A stretch of 64,000 nucleotides of DNA from Variovorax beijingensis (GTDB lineage: Bacteria > Pseudomonadota > Gammaproteobacteria > Burkholderiales > Burkholderiaceae_C), in NCBI RefSeq assembly GCF_003951285.1, contig NZ_RXFQ01000004.1, forward strand, positions 350,962-414,961, written 5' to 3'. The position numbers and the translations under genes are program-made. How positions within the stretch are numbered: the first letter of the stretch is position 1; every line of letters starts with the position of its first letter. A model generated the notes under the pieces. The model had not been told where the DNA came from and ran no database searches. It was given only the letters and a program-made list of their open reading frames with translations. Below are positions 47,982 through 57,105 of this stretch, piece by piece.

Positions 47982-48000
47982 CTGCGCGATGATCGCGCAG
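47982..48000. promoter_or_regulatory. CTGCGCGA-TGA-TCGCGCAG dyad upstream of Liv operon
   Basis: A perfect 8-bp dyad lies in the 202-base gap between the end of the GntR gene and the start of the binding-protein gene. It may be an operator or a hairpin ending the GntR transcript; no T-run follows. The rest of the gap shows no gene. Confidence 0.35.
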
Positions 48001-48056
48001 CGCAGCGAGTGGCGCGCGTGCGTCCATTGGCGATCGCTTTTTCATCGAGTGCCCGC

Positions 48057-48830
48057 TCAGCCGCGCCGGCGGATCAGCTGCACGCCGGGCAGCGGGCGCT
48101 GTTCGGCGGTGGGCGCGCCATGCAGCGCCTCGCGCAGGTTGCGCCGCGCGATGCGGCTGTGCTCGCGCATCAGCGCCTCGGCGCGCGAGCCTTCGCCGGC
48201 CTCGATGGCGTCGAGCACCTGCAGGTGCTGGTCCTGCGCGATCACGAGCATGTCGCGCGCCGCGGGTGAATTGGCCTGCACGATGACGAAGCCCGAGGGC
48301 GACGCGAACGGCAGGTTGACCACGCGCTCGAGCTGCTGCGCAATGACCGGGCTGGCCGCCATTTCGCACAGCAGTGAATGGAACTTCTCGTTGTGCGTGA
48401 CGTAGCGCGAGAAGGCCGCGTCGTCGAGCGCGGGCTCGCGCAGCAGTTCGTCGATGCGCGCCAGGCAGGCGCGTGCCTCGCGCAGCACCACCGGCGCCGC
48501 GCCGCGTTCGGCCGCGAGCCGCGCCACCAGGCCTTCGAGCGTGCCGCGCAGCTCGATGGCATCGGCCACGTCGCGCTCGGAAAAAGTGCGCACCGCATAG
48601 CCGCCGTTGGGCAGCGCCTCGAGCAGGCCCTCCTGCTCGAGCCGCATGAGCGCGCTGCGCACCGGCGTGCGCGAGACGCCGAGCTGCTCGGAGATGGCCA
48701 CCTCGGCAATGCGCGCGCCGCCGGGCAGCTCGCCGGCCAGGATCATCTCGCGCAGACGCAGCTGCGCCTTCACGGCCTGCGAGCCACCGCCGTCCGCGGG
48801 CTCGGCGGGTGATGCAGCTGCGGCTTTCAT
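48057..48830 (-). CDS. GntR-family (FCD domain) transcriptional regulator
   Basis: A 257-residue FadR-type regulator: winged HTH at about 20-85 (GELPGGARIAEVAISEQLGVSRTPVRSALMRLEQEGLL) and an all-helical FCD effector domain (about 95-225) with His residues that bind metal (NEKFH; HLQVLD; REHSRIA). FCD ligands are usually carboxylates. It lies between the Liv operon and the MetE-like/GST pair and may control either or both. Confidence 0.88.
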   Translation of the reverse strand: MKAAAASPAEPADGGGSQAVKAQLRLREMILAGELPGGARIAEVAISEQLGVSRTPVRSALMRLEQEGLLEALPNGGYAVRTFSERDVADAIELRGTLEGLVARLAAERGAAPVVLREARACLARIDELLREPALDDAAFSRYVTHNEKFHSLLCEMAASPVIAQQLERVVNLPFASPSGFVIVQANSPAARDMLVIAQDQHLQVLDAIEAGEGSRAEALMREHSRIARRNLREALHGAPTAEQRPLPGVQLIRRRG

Positions 48831-48860
48831 GCTGTGGCGGGCGTTCTCATGGATACTGAA

Positions 48861-48868
48861 TGTATACA
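48861..48868. promoter_or_regulatory. TGTATACA palindrome, candidate GntR operator
   Basis: Perfect eight-base palindrome in the 164-base divergent gap between the GntR gene and the MetE-like gene. A related TTGTACAC lies at 48925-48932. FCD-type GntR proteins bind TnGTnnACnA-like dyads, so both are plausible sites for the adjacent regulator. Confidence 0.5.
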
Positions 48869-48994
48869 GATCTCATGAGTCTTTCGCCTACAAAGCATCA
48901 AATCGAGGGTAAACACCAGGTTCGTTGTACACACCGATGTCCGTTCCTGAGGCGATACGATGTCCATCGTTTTTCAGCCACGACGGAGATCACC

Positions 48995-50116
48995 ATGTCC
49001 CAGCACGCCGCCCTGCCCGCCCGCTACGACCACGTCGGCAGTTTCCTGCGCCCCAAATACCTGCTCGAAGCGCGCGCGCAGAACGCCAAGGGCGAGATCA
49101 CGCCCGAGCAGCTGCGCAAGGTCGAAGACAAGGCCATCACCGAGATCGTCCGGTTCCAGGAAGACATCGGCCTGAAGAGCATCACCGACGGCGAATTCCG
49201 CCGCACCTACTTCCACATCGACTTCCTCGACCAGCTCGGCGGCGTGAAGACCGATATCCCGGTCACCATCCGCAAGCCCGACGGCACCGAGGAACTCGCA
49301 CCGCCCGCAATGCGCGTGATCGACAAGGTGCGCCACATCAAGGACATCCAGCTCGCCGACTTCCAGTACCTGAAGAGCCAGGTCTCGGCCGGCCGTACGC
49401 CCAAGGTGACGATTCCCTCGCCGACCATGCTGCACTTCCGCGGCGGCCGCGCCGGCATCAGCAAGGAGGCGTACCCCGAGCTCGACCCGGTGTTCTACGA
49501 CGACGTGGCCAAGGCCTACGGCGACGAACTGCGCTCGCTCGCGGCCGCCGGCTGCACCTATGTGCAGATGGACGACACCAACCTCGCCTACCTGTGCGAC
49601 GAGCACATGCGCGAAGCCGCCCGCAAGCGCGGCGACGACCCCAACGAACTGCCGCACCGCTACGCCGCCTTCATCAACAAGGTGGTGGCGCAGAAGCCGC
49701 CGGGCATGCTGCTGGCCATGCACCTGTGCCGCGGCAACTTCAAGAGCACCCACGCTGCGGCCGGCAACTACGAGCCGGTGGCCGAGGCGCTCCTGAAGGA
49801 AATGGACCTCGACGCCTACTTCATGGAATACGACGACGCCCGCTCGGGCGACTTCAAGCCGCTGCGCTACCTGCCCAAGGGCAAGACGGTGGTGCTGGGC
49901 CTCGTGACCACCAAGTTCGGCGAGATGGAAGACAAGGACGAACTCAAGCGCCGCATCGAGGATGCCGCCAAGTACGCGCCGCTCGAGCAGCTCGCGCTGT
50001 CGCCGCAGTGCGGCTTCTCGAGCACGGTGCACGGCAACAACATCGCGGTGGAAGCGCAGCGCGCCAAGCTGCGCCTGGTGGTCGAGACCGCCCAAGAGGT
50101 CTGGGGCTCGACCTGA
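48995..50116 (+). CDS. MetE C-terminal-domain family methyltransferase (YxjG/EaCoMT-like)
   Basis: A 373-residue single-domain homologue of the catalytic half of cobalamin-independent methionine synthase. Zinc ligands are His243 and Cys245 (AMHLCRG) and Cys339 (SPQCGF); YVQMDDTNLAYL (189-200) includes the substrate-binding Asp. It lacks the N-terminal domain of MetE, as do YxjG/YxjH and epoxyalkane:coenzyme M transferase, so thiol alkylation other than methionine synthesis is possible. GGAG lies seven bases before the ATG at 48995. A GST gene follows after 27 bases. Confidence 0.82.
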   Translation: MSQHAALPARYDHVGSFLRPKYLLEARAQNAKGEITPEQLRKVEDKAITEIVRFQEDIGLKSITDGEFRRTYFHIDFLDQLGGVKTDIPVTIRKPDGTEELAPPAMRVIDKVRHIKDIQLADFQYLKSQVSAGRTPKVTIPSPTMLHFRGGRAGISKEAYPELDPVFYDDVAKAYGDELRSLAAAGCTYVQMDDTNLAYLCDEHMREAARKRGDDPNELPHRYAAFINKVVAQKPPGMLLAMHLCRGNFKSTHAAAGNYEPVAEALLKEMDLDAYFMEYDDARSGDFKPLRYLPKGKTVVLGLVTTKFGEMEDKDELKRRIEDAAKYAPLEQLALSPQCGFSSTVHGNNIAVEAQRAKLRLVVETAQEVWGST

Positions 50117-50143
50117 GGCGCCTTTCATGGTGAAGTCGGGGGC

Positions 50144-50809
50144 ATGAAGACTCAGATCTATTCCGCCCCTCTCAGCATGTTCGGCGCCAAGGTGCAGATC
50201 GCCGCGCTCGAAAAAGGCGTCGATTTCGACCTGGTGATGGTGCCGTTCACCAAGGACGACACCTACGAGCCCAAGCACCCCGAGGTGCTGCGCGTCAATC
50301 CCGTGAAGCAGCAGGTGCCGATCCTGATCGACGGCGATGTCGAGCTGTTCGATTCGACGCAGATCTTCGAATACCTCGAAGACCGGTACCCAAGTCCTGC
50401 GCTGTGGCCCGAAGGCATCGCCGAGCGGGCCCGCGCGCGGCAGCTCGAGCAGAAGTCGGACGAAGTGTTCTTCCCCAACGTGATCCGGCTCTTCAGCCTG
50501 CAGCACGACATGCAGAGCGCGCCCGCCGTGGCGGCCTGCGCCGCCTGCGCGCGCTACTACGACGAAATGGAAGGCCTGCTGACCACGCGCGAGTACCTGG
50601 CGGGGTCCTACTCCTTCGCCGACATCGCCTTCTACATGGCCCATGTGTTCGCCGACCGCAAGGGCGCCGGCATGACCGATGCCACGCCGCGGCTCGTGGC
50701 CTGGCGCGGCCGCGTGGGCGAGCGGCCCGCGGTGCGCGCGGCGGTCGATCCGATGATGCGCTTCCTGGCCTCCGAGGGGCGCGGCGTGCCCGCCTTCCTG
50801 CAACGCTGA
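50144..50809 (+). CDS. Glutathione S-transferase family protein
   Basis: A 221-residue GST: thioredoxin-like N-terminal domain (1-80, with the cis-Pro region VKQQVPILIDGD and ELFDSTQIFEYLE for glutathione binding) and helical C-terminal domain with the N-capping Asp motif YSFADIAFYMAH. It conjugates or transfers glutathione; substrate unknown. It is probably co-transcribed with the MetE-like gene. Confidence 0.87.
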   Translation: MKTQIYSAPLSMFGAKVQIAALEKGVDFDLVMVPFTKDDTYEPKHPEVLRVNPVKQQVPILIDGDVELFDSTQIFEYLEDRYPSPALWPEGIAERARARQLEQKSDEVFFPNVIRLFSLQHDMQSAPAVAACAACARYYDEMEGLLTTREYLAGSYSFADIAFYMAHVFADRKGAGMTDATPRLVAWRGRVGERPAVRAAVDPMMRFLASEGRGVPAFLQR

Positions 50810-50843
50810 GCAGCACGAACCAACCCTCGGGCATCATTGCCAC

Positions 50844-52223
50844 ATGCCGAATTCCGCATTCGACTGGCTCCCCTCTCCGTCCCAGCATTTCCTCGTCGTC
50901 ACCTTTGCGCTGCTGGTCTATGTGCTGACCACGCGCGCGCGCCGCGAGCAGCGCGCCCCCACCACGGCCATCGCCTGGGTCATGGGGCTGGTGCTGATGC
51001 CCTACGTCATCCTGCCGATGTACCTGCTGTTCGGCCAGCGCAAGCTGCGGCCCGCGGGCTCGCCGCGGCCGGCGCGCACGGCTGCGCGCGGGCACTGGGC
51101 CGCCGACCTCATCGAGAGCTTCGGCCTTGCGCCGCCCGGGCGCTGCGATATCCGGCTGCATGCCGATGGCGACGCCGCGCGCGAGGCGCTGTGGCAGGTG
51201 ATCGACGGCGCGCGCGAGCGCATCGACGTGTGCACCTTCATCATCGGCGATGACGCGCTGGGCCATGCCGTGATCGAACGGCTGGCGCTGCGCGCGCGCG
51301 AAGGCATCAAGGTGCGCGTGCTGCTCGACGGCTTCGGCGCGCTCACCCTGCCGCGGCGCCACATGCGCCTGCTGCGCGCGGCGGGCGGGGAGGTTGCGGT
51401 GTTCCGCCCCTTCTTCAGCCTGCGCCGCATCGGGCCGCGCAACCTGCGCAACCACCGCAAATTCACCATTGCCGACGACGGCTGGCTGTGGTCGGGCGGA
51501 CGCAATCTCGCAGGCGAATACTTCACCGGCAACGACGCGCACCCCGACGCCTGGCACGATTTGTCCTTCGACCTGCGCGGCAGCGTGGCCGCCGCGGCGG
51601 CGCGCCAGTTCGACCATGACTGGAGTTCGGTGCGCGGGCGCAAGGCGCGCGCGATCACGGCCGACGACGTGGCAGAAAGCGCGAGCAGCGCCATGGCGCA
51701 GTTCCTGCCGAGTGGCCCCGACCAGACCGAGGACACCGCCCATGCGCTGCTGATCGACGCCTGCTTTCGCGCCGAGCACCGCGTGCTCGCCGTCACGCCC
51801 TATTTCGTGCCCGGCGACGGACTGCGCGATGCGCTGCGGCTGGCCGCGCGGCGCGGCGTGCAGGTGACCATCGCCATGCCTGCGCGGTCGAACCACCGCC
51901 TGGCCGACTTCGTGCGCGCCCGCGCCATGCGTGACCTGGCCCGTGCCGGCGTGAGCTTTCGCATGCTGCCCTTCATGGCCCATGCCAAGGCCGTGGTGGT
52001 CGACGACGAGCTGGCCATGTGCGGCTCCATCAACCTCGACCTGCGCAGCCTGCTGCTCAACCACGAGGCGGCCGTGGTGTTCTACGGCCCGCGCGAGATC
52101 GACTGGCTGGCCGAATGGATCGACACCATCGCCTCCGCCGGCGAGCCCTACCGCGCGCGGCGGCCGGGCCTGGTGCGCGACGTGGCCGAGGGGCTGCTGC
52201 TCACCGTCGCTTTCCAGCTCTAG
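50844..52223 (+). CDS. Cardiolipin synthase (PLD superfamily)
   Basis: A 459-residue ClsA-like enzyme: two N-terminal membrane spans (about 10-28, 40-60), then two phospholipase-D HxK motifs, NHRKFTIADD (about 207-216) and HAKAVVVDDE (about 379-388), each followed by Gly/Asn-rich active-site segments. It condenses two phosphatidylglycerols to cardiolipin. Its 3' end overlaps the convergent TetR gene by 23 bases. Confidence 0.87.
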   Translation: MPNSAFDWLPSPSQHFLVVTFALLVYVLTTRARREQRAPTTAIAWVMGLVLMPYVILPMYLLFGQRKLRPAGSPRPARTAARGHWAADLIESFGLAPPGRCDIRLHADGDAAREALWQVIDGARERIDVCTFIIGDDALGHAVIERLALRAREGIKVRVLLDGFGALTLPRRHMRLLRAAGGEVAVFRPFFSLRRIGPRNLRNHRKFTIADDGWLWSGGRNLAGEYFTGNDAHPDAWHDLSFDLRGSVAAAAARQFDHDWSSVRGRKARAITADDVAESASSAMAQFLPSGPDQTEDTAHALLIDACFRAEHRVLAVTPYFVPGDGLRDALRLAARRGVQVTIAMPARSNHRLADFVRARAMRDLARAGVSFRMLPFMAHAKAVVVDDELAMCGSINLDLRSLLLNHEAAVVFYGPREIDWLAEWIDTIASAGEPYRARRPGLVRDVAEGLLLTVAFQL

Positions 52224-52908
52224 CGGCAGCGGGCGCCGGGGGCTTGGCCTCCTTCGCAATGGCATCGAGCCCGGCGAATACGTAGCGCATCAGGTCGTCC
52301 GCGAGGCCTTCGGCATCCCTCAGCGCCGGCAGCACTTCGTTGCGCAGGTTCTTGGGTGCCACCGTCATCACGATGCAGGGCAGCACCGCGAACAGCAGGC
52401 CACGCTGCACCGAGGGATGGTCCTCGGGCAGGCCCATGATGCCGCCGATCAGGCCGCGAATCAGCCGGGCCTTGGGCAGCACCGCCTGGCGGATCAGCGC
52501 GGGAAGCGCCGGAGAAGGCGACAGCGCCTCGCGCAGCACCACGCGGAACCCCCAGGGCGCCTTGGGCTGGCTGCCCATCTCGACCAGGTGCGTGAGGAAG
52601 GCACGCAGCTTGAGCCGCGGATCGCCAGCCTCGCTGGCCAGGCTGATCAGTTCGTCCATGCTCACGAGCTGGCGGTGCGCTTCGATCAGCACGACCTCGT
52701 AGAGCCCGTCCCGGCTGCCGAAGTGGTAGTTGACCGCCGCCATGTTGGTGCCGGCGCGCGTGCAGATTTCCTTGCTGGTGCTCTCGGCGAAGCCGCGCTC
52801 CGCAAACAGCTGGCCCGCGGTTTCGAGGATGTGCAGGCGGGTGGTGCTGCCGTCGGTGCGCTGGACGCGCGCAGCGGGAGAACGGGTGGTGGAAGAGCGT
52901 GTCGCCAT
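52201..52908 (-). CDS. TetR-family repressor (CerR/DUF1956 type)
   Basis: A 235-residue TetR protein: HTH at about 22-68 (TSKEICTRAGTNMAAVNYHFGSRDGLYE) and a C-terminal ligand domain of the YbiH/CerR type. It is divergent from a ybhG-like efflux operon, exactly the arrangement of ybiH-ybhGFSR in E. coli, so it most likely represses that operon. Confidence 0.88.
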   Translation of the reverse strand: MATRSSTTRSPAARVQRTDGSTTRLHILETAGQLFAERGFAESTSKEICTRAGTNMAAVNYHFGSRDGLYEVVLIEAHRQLVSMDELISLASEAGDPRLKLRAFLTHLVEMGSQPKAPWGFRVVLREALSPSPALPALIRQAVLPKARLIRGLIGGIMGLPEDHPSVQRGLLFAVLPCIVMTVAPKNLRNEVLPALRDAEGLADDLMRYVFAGLDAIAKEAKPPAPAAARAGKRR

Positions 52909-52924
52909 GCGCCAAGGTTAATCG

Positions 52925-52961
52925 AATTGAAAAAATACTTCAAATTCAAATTTCAATTTGA
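52925..52961. promoter_or_regulatory. AT-rich dyads between TetR gene and efflux operon
   Basis: Overlapping inverted repeats, AATTGAA/TTCAAATT (from 52925 and 52939) and TCAAATT/AATTTGA (52940-52946, 52955-52961), sit in an unusually AT-rich 99-base gap. Position and dyad form fit the operator of the adjacent TetR protein covering both promoters. Confidence 0.6.
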
Positions 52962-53007
52962 TAACATGCGATCGTCATCCGATCTGGAAACCGGCAGGAG
53001 CTCACGC

Positions 53008-54018
53008 ATGAACAAGAAACCCCTCATTGCCGCTGCCGCCGTGGCGCTGGCCGCCGCGGCCGGCGGCTGGTGGTACTTCAGCCGCTCGGCCGCGCCGTCC
53101 GACCAGCTCGTGCTGTACGGCAACGTCGACGTGCGCCAGGTCTCGCTCGCCTTCAATGCCAACGAGCGCGTGGCCGAACTCGCGGTGCGCGAAGGCGACC
53201 ATGTGCGGGCCGGGCAGGTGCTGGGCAGGCTCGACACCCGCTCGCTGGTGCTGCGCGTGGCGCAGGCGCAGGCGCGCATCGGCGTGCAGGAGCAGGCCCT
53301 GCTGCGCCTGAAGACCGGCAGCCGCCCCGAGGAACTGGCACAGGCCGGCGCCCAGGTGGCCGCGGCGCAGGCCGACGCCGATCTTGCGCAGCAGCAGCTC
53401 GCACGCCTGCAGGCCATCGGCCAGACCACCGCCGGACGCGCCGTGAGCCAGCAGGACCTCGACAGCGCGCAGGCCCGCCGCAAGGTGGCGCTTGCGCAGC
53501 TGGACAACGTGCGCAAGGCGCAGCAGCTGGCGGTGGCCGGCCCGCGCAAGGAAGACATCGCGCAGGCGCAGGCCCAGCTCGAATCCGCACGCACCGACCT
53601 CGCGCTCATGAACCACCAGCTGGCCGAAGCCGAGCTCAAGTCGCCCATCGACGCCGTGGTGCGCGCCCGCCTGCTCGAGCCCGGCGACATGGCTTCGCCG
53701 CAGCGCGCGGCCTTCACGCTGGCTATCACCGATCCCAAGTGGGTGCGCGCCTATGTGGCCGAGCCCGACCTCGGCCGCGTGCGGCCCGGCCAGCCGGCCA
53801 ACGTGACCACCGACAGCCAGCCCGGCCAGCCGATCGCAGGCAAGGTGGGCTACATCTCGTCGGTGGCCGAGTTCACGCCCAAGACGGTGCAGACCGAGGA
53901 ACTGCGCAGCAGCCTGGTCTACGAAATCCGCGTGATGGTCGACGACAAGGAAGACCGGCTGCGGCTCGGCATGCCGGCCACCGTGCGGCTGCAGCTGTCG
54001 TCGACCGGCAAGCCGTGA
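53008..54018 (+). CDS. ybhG: HlyD/YbhG-family membrane-fusion (periplasmic adaptor) protein
   Basis: A 336-residue adaptor: N-terminal membrane anchor (5-23), lipoyl halves (about 42-75 and 205-235), a long coiled coil (75-200) and beta-barrel domain. It bridges the inner-membrane ABC pump to an outer-membrane factor. GCAGGAG precedes the ATG at 53008; an in-frame ATG at 52966 lies closer to the operator and is less likely. A REPIN-like repeat separates it from the ATPase gene. Confidence 0.9.
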   Translation: MNKKPLIAAAAVALAAAAGGWWYFSRSAAPSDQLVLYGNVDVRQVSLAFNANERVAELAVREGDHVRAGQVLGRLDTRSLVLRVAQAQARIGVQEQALLRLKTGSRPEELAQAGAQVAAAQADADLAQQQLARLQAIGQTTAGRAVSQQDLDSAQARRKVALAQLDNVRKAQQLAVAGPRKEDIAQAQAQLESARTDLALMNHQLAEAELKSPIDAVVRARLLEPGDMASPQRAAFTLAITDPKWVRAYVAEPDLGRVRPGQPANVTTDSQPGQPIAGKVGYISSVAEFTPKTVQTEELRSSLVYEIRVMVDDKEDRLRLGMPATVRLQLSSTGKP

Positions 54019-54050
54019 TGACGGATCTCATCGACCGTCCGTGCGCATTC

Positions 54051-54152
54051 CTCCCTCCCCTTCCGGGGGAGGGCTGGGGTGGGGGCAAGCGGCGTGTCTA
54101 TCGGGCGCTCTGCCCTGCCCCCATCCCAACCTTCCCCCGAAAGGGGAAGGAG
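54051..54152. repeat. REPIN-like imperfect inverted repeat (36-bp arms)
   Basis: Arms 54051-54086 and 54117-54152 are reverse complements at 31 of 36 positions, separated by 30 bases. Each arm has its own small hairpin (CTCCCC..GGGGAG). Two REP units in inverted orientation are the form of a REPIN/BIME element mobilised by RAYT transposases. It lies in the 162-base gap between the adaptor and ATPase genes. No RAYT gene is in the window. Confidence 0.8.
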
Positions 54153-54180
54153 CAAGACCGCATGTTCGGAGGGACGTTGA

Positions 54181-55962
54181 ATGCTGCGCACTGAGCCGGC
54201 CGTCAGCGGACGCTCCCTGCACAAGCGCTTCGTGGCCAAGGGCTCGAAGCAGGTGGTGCGCGCACTCGACGACGTGTCGCTTGAAGTGCGCTCCGGCACG
54301 CTCACGGCGCTGGTCGGCCCTGATGGCGCCGGCAAGACCACGCTGCTGCGGCTCATGGCGGGCCTGATGCGCGCCGACGAAGGCGAACTGCGCGTGCTCG
54401 GCATCGACGTGTCGGCCGATCCGCAGGCGGTGCAGGACCGCATCAGCTACATGCCGCAGCGCTTCGGCCTCTACGACGACCTGAGCGTGCAGGAAAACCT
54501 CGACCTCTACGCCGACCTGCACGGCGTTTCCGCCGGCCAGCGCCGCGAACGCTATGCGCGGCTGATGGAAATGACCGACCTCGGCCGCTTCACCGACCGC
54601 CCCGCGGGCAAGCTCTCGGGCGGCATGAAGCAGAAGCTGGGCCTGGCCTGCACGCTGGTGCGCTCGCCCGACCTGCTGCTGCTCGACGAACCCACCGTCG
54701 GCGTCGATCCGCTCTCGCGGCGCGAGCTCTGGCAGATCGTGCAGCAGCTGGTCGGCGAGGAAGAGCTTTCGGTGATCGTGAGCACCGCGTACCTCGACGA
54801 GGCCGAGCGCTGCAGCCACGTGTTCGTGCTGCAGGAGGGCCGGCTGATCGCAGAGGGTACGCCGGACGAGATCCGCGGCCATGCCGAGGGCACCTGCTTC
54901 GTCGCGGCGCCGCCCGAGGGCGAGGCACCGCGCCTGATGCAGGCGCGCCTGCTCGATGCGCGGCAGCAGATCGTCGATGCCGTGCCGCAGGGCGGCGAGG
55001 TGCACTTCATCCGCCGCCCGGACGCGGACGACGCGGCGCTCGAAAAACTGCTGGCCGGCGCGCGCGCCGAGCCCGTGCCGCCGCGGCTCGAAGACGGCTT
55101 CATGACACTGCTGCGCACGCGGCAGGCCAGCGACACGAACATCGCCCCATCGGCGGCGAGCGAAGGCCTTGCGCCGGCCGAGGGCGAACCCGGGGAAGTG
55201 GTCATCGAGGTGAAGGACCTGGTGCGCCGTTTCGGCGACTTCGTGGCCGTGGCCAGCACCAGCTTCTCGGTGCGGCGCGGCGAGATCTTCGGCCTGCTCG
55301 GGCCCAACGGCGCGGGCAAGACCACCACCTTCCGCATGCTCTGCGGCCTCCTGCCCGCGAGCGGCGGGCAGCTGCGCGTGGCCGGCGTCGACCTGCGCCA
55401 TGCGCGCGCGCAGGCCCGCCAGCGCATCGGCTATGTCTCGCAGAAGTTCGCGCTCTACGGCAACCTCACGGTGCGCGAGAACCTCTCGTTCTTCGGCGGC
55501 GCCTACGGGCTGCGCGGGCAGAAGCTGCAGGGGCGCATGGACACGGTGCTGCGGCAGTTCGACCTCGAGCGCGAACTCGACGCGCCCAGCGGGCAGCTGC
55601 CCGGCGGCTATCGGCAGCGCCTGGCCATGGCCACGGGCCTGCTGCACGAGCCCGAGATCCTGTTCCTCGACGAGCCCACCAGCGGCGCCGATCCGCTCGC
55701 GCGGCGCGAGTTCTGGCGCCGCATCACGGCACTGGCCGAAGGCGGCACCACCGTCGTCATCACGACCCACTTCATGGAAGAGGCCGAGTACTGCGACCGC
55801 ATCGTGATCCAGGACGCCGGCAAGGTGCTGGCCATCGGCACGCCGCGCGAGGTGCGCATGCAGGCGCAGGGTGGCGCAGACGGCGAACGGCGCATCGACA
55901 TGGAGCAGGCCTTCATCGGCATCGTCGAGAAAGCGCGGCGCGAAGAAAGGATGCAGCAATGA
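54181..55962 (+). CDS. ybhF: Fused double ATP-binding subunit of ABC efflux pump (YbhF-like)
   Basis: A 593-residue protein with two complete ATPase domains: first Walker A GPDGAGKTT, signature LSGGMKQ, Walker B LLLLDEPTVGVDP; second Walker A GPNGAGKTT, signature LPGGYRQ, Walker B ILFLDEPTSGADP. The second signature has Pro for Ser, as in YbhF. It drives two permeases encoded next. Its stop overlaps the next ATG (ATGA). Confidence 0.92.
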   Translation: MLRTEPAVSGRSLHKRFVAKGSKQVVRALDDVSLEVRSGTLTALVGPDGAGKTTLLRLMAGLMRADEGELRVLGIDVSADPQAVQDRISYMPQRFGLYDDLSVQENLDLYADLHGVSAGQRRERYARLMEMTDLGRFTDRPAGKLSGGMKQKLGLACTLVRSPDLLLLDEPTVGVDPLSRRELWQIVQQLVGEEELSVIVSTAYLDEAERCSHVFVLQEGRLIAEGTPDEIRGHAEGTCFVAAPPEGEAPRLMQARLLDARQQIVDAVPQGGEVHFIRRPDADDAALEKLLAGARAEPVPPRLEDGFMTLLRTRQASDTNIAPSAASEGLAPAEGEPGEVVIEVKDLVRRFGDFVAVASTSFSVRRGEIFGLLGPNGAGKTTTFRMLCGLLPASGGQLRVAGVDLRHARAQARQRIGYVSQKFALYGNLTVRENLSFFGGAYGLRGQKLQGRMDTVLRQFDLERELDAPSGQLPGGYRQRLAMATGLLHEPEILFLDEPTSGADPLARREFWRRITALAEGGTTVVITTHFMEEAEYCDRIVIQDAGKVLAIGTPREVRMQAQGGADGERRIDMEQAFIGIVEKARREERMQQ

Positions 55963-57092
55963 GCGGCTTCGGCACCCGGCTCGTCTCGCTCACGCGCAAG
56001 GAGTTTCGCCAGCTGCTGCGCGACCGCAGCAACCTGGCCATCGGCATCCTGCTGCCGATGGTGCTGATCCTGATCTTCGGCTACGGCATGTCGCTGGACG
56101 TGAAGAACGCGCCGGTGGCCGTGGTGCTCGAAGATTCTTCGCCCACCGCGCACGAGGCCATTGCCGGCCTGCAGCTCTCGCCCACCATCGCACCCGTGCT
56201 GCTGAGCTCGATGCACGATGCCGAGAAGCTGATGCGCGAGCGCAAGGTCGACGGCATCGTGCGCGTGCCCGCCGACTTCTCGCGCGCACTGGCCGCGGGC
56301 AATGCGCGCGTGCAGCTCATCGTGCATGGCGCCGACGCCGGGCGCGCAACCATCATCCAGGCCTACGTAAGCGGCGCGCTCGGGCAATCGGCCGTGCGCC
56401 AGGCCGACCGTGGCGGCGCGGCCGGTGCGGCCGCGCCTTCGGCGGGCCGCGTGACGGTGGAGCAGCGCATGTGGTTCAACGCCGCGAACACCAGCACCTG
56501 GTACCTGGTGCCGGGGCTCATCGTGCTCATCATGACGCTGATCGGCGCCTTTCTCACTGCGCTGGTGATGGCCCGCGAATGGGAGCGCGGCACGCTCGAG
56601 GCGCTGTTCGTCACGCCGGTGCGGCCGGTGGAAATCCTGCTGGCCAAGATCATTCCGTATTTCGCGGTCGGCATGCTGGGCCTTGCGCTGTGCCTGCTGG
56701 CCGCGCGCTTCCTGTTCGCGGTGCCGATGTACGGCTCGCTGTTCGCGGTGGTGCTCAGCTCGATGCTCTACCTGATCGTGGCGGTCAGCCTGGGGCTGGT
56801 GATTTCGTCGGTCACGCGCAACCAGTTTCTCGCGAGCCAGGTGGCGCTGATCGCCACCTTCATGCCTTCGATGATGCTGTCAGGCTTCTTGTTCGACCTG
56901 CGCAACGTGCCCACCGCCGTGCGTGTGATCGGCCACGTGCTGCCGGCCACCTATTTCATGGACCTGATCAAGACGCTGTTCCTCGCGGGCGACGTCTGGC
57001 CGCTGATCTGGCGCAACTGCGCGGTCCTCGTGGCTTATGCCGTGGGCCTGCTGCTGCTGGCCCGCATGGTCACGCGCAAGAGCCTGGACTGA
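55959..57092 (+). CDS. ybhS: ABC-2 type permease (YbhS-like)
   Basis: A 377-residue ABC-2 permease: one N-terminal span, a large periplasmic domain (about 50-180), then five spans with the conserved EWERGTLEALFVTPVRPVEILLAK coupling segment. Works with the YbhF-like ATPase in drug export. Confidence 0.9.
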   Translation: MSGFGTRLVSLTRKEFRQLLRDRSNLAIGILLPMVLILIFGYGMSLDVKNAPVAVVLEDSSPTAHEAIAGLQLSPTIAPVLLSSMHDAEKLMRERKVDGIVRVPADFSRALAAGNARVQLIVHGADAGRATIIQAYVSGALGQSAVRQADRGGAAGAAAPSAGRVTVEQRMWFNAANTSTWYLVPGLIVLIMTLIGAFLTALVMAREWERGTLEALFVTPVRPVEILLAKIIPYFAVGMLGLALCLLAARFLFAVPMYGSLFAVVLSSMLYLIVAVSLGLVISSVTRNQFLASQVALIATFMPSMMLSGFLFDLRNVPTAVRVIGHVLPATYFMDLIKTLFLAGDVWPLIWRNCAVLVAYAVGLLLLARMVTRKSLD

Positions 57093-57105
57093 AGGACGGC
57101 ATTCC

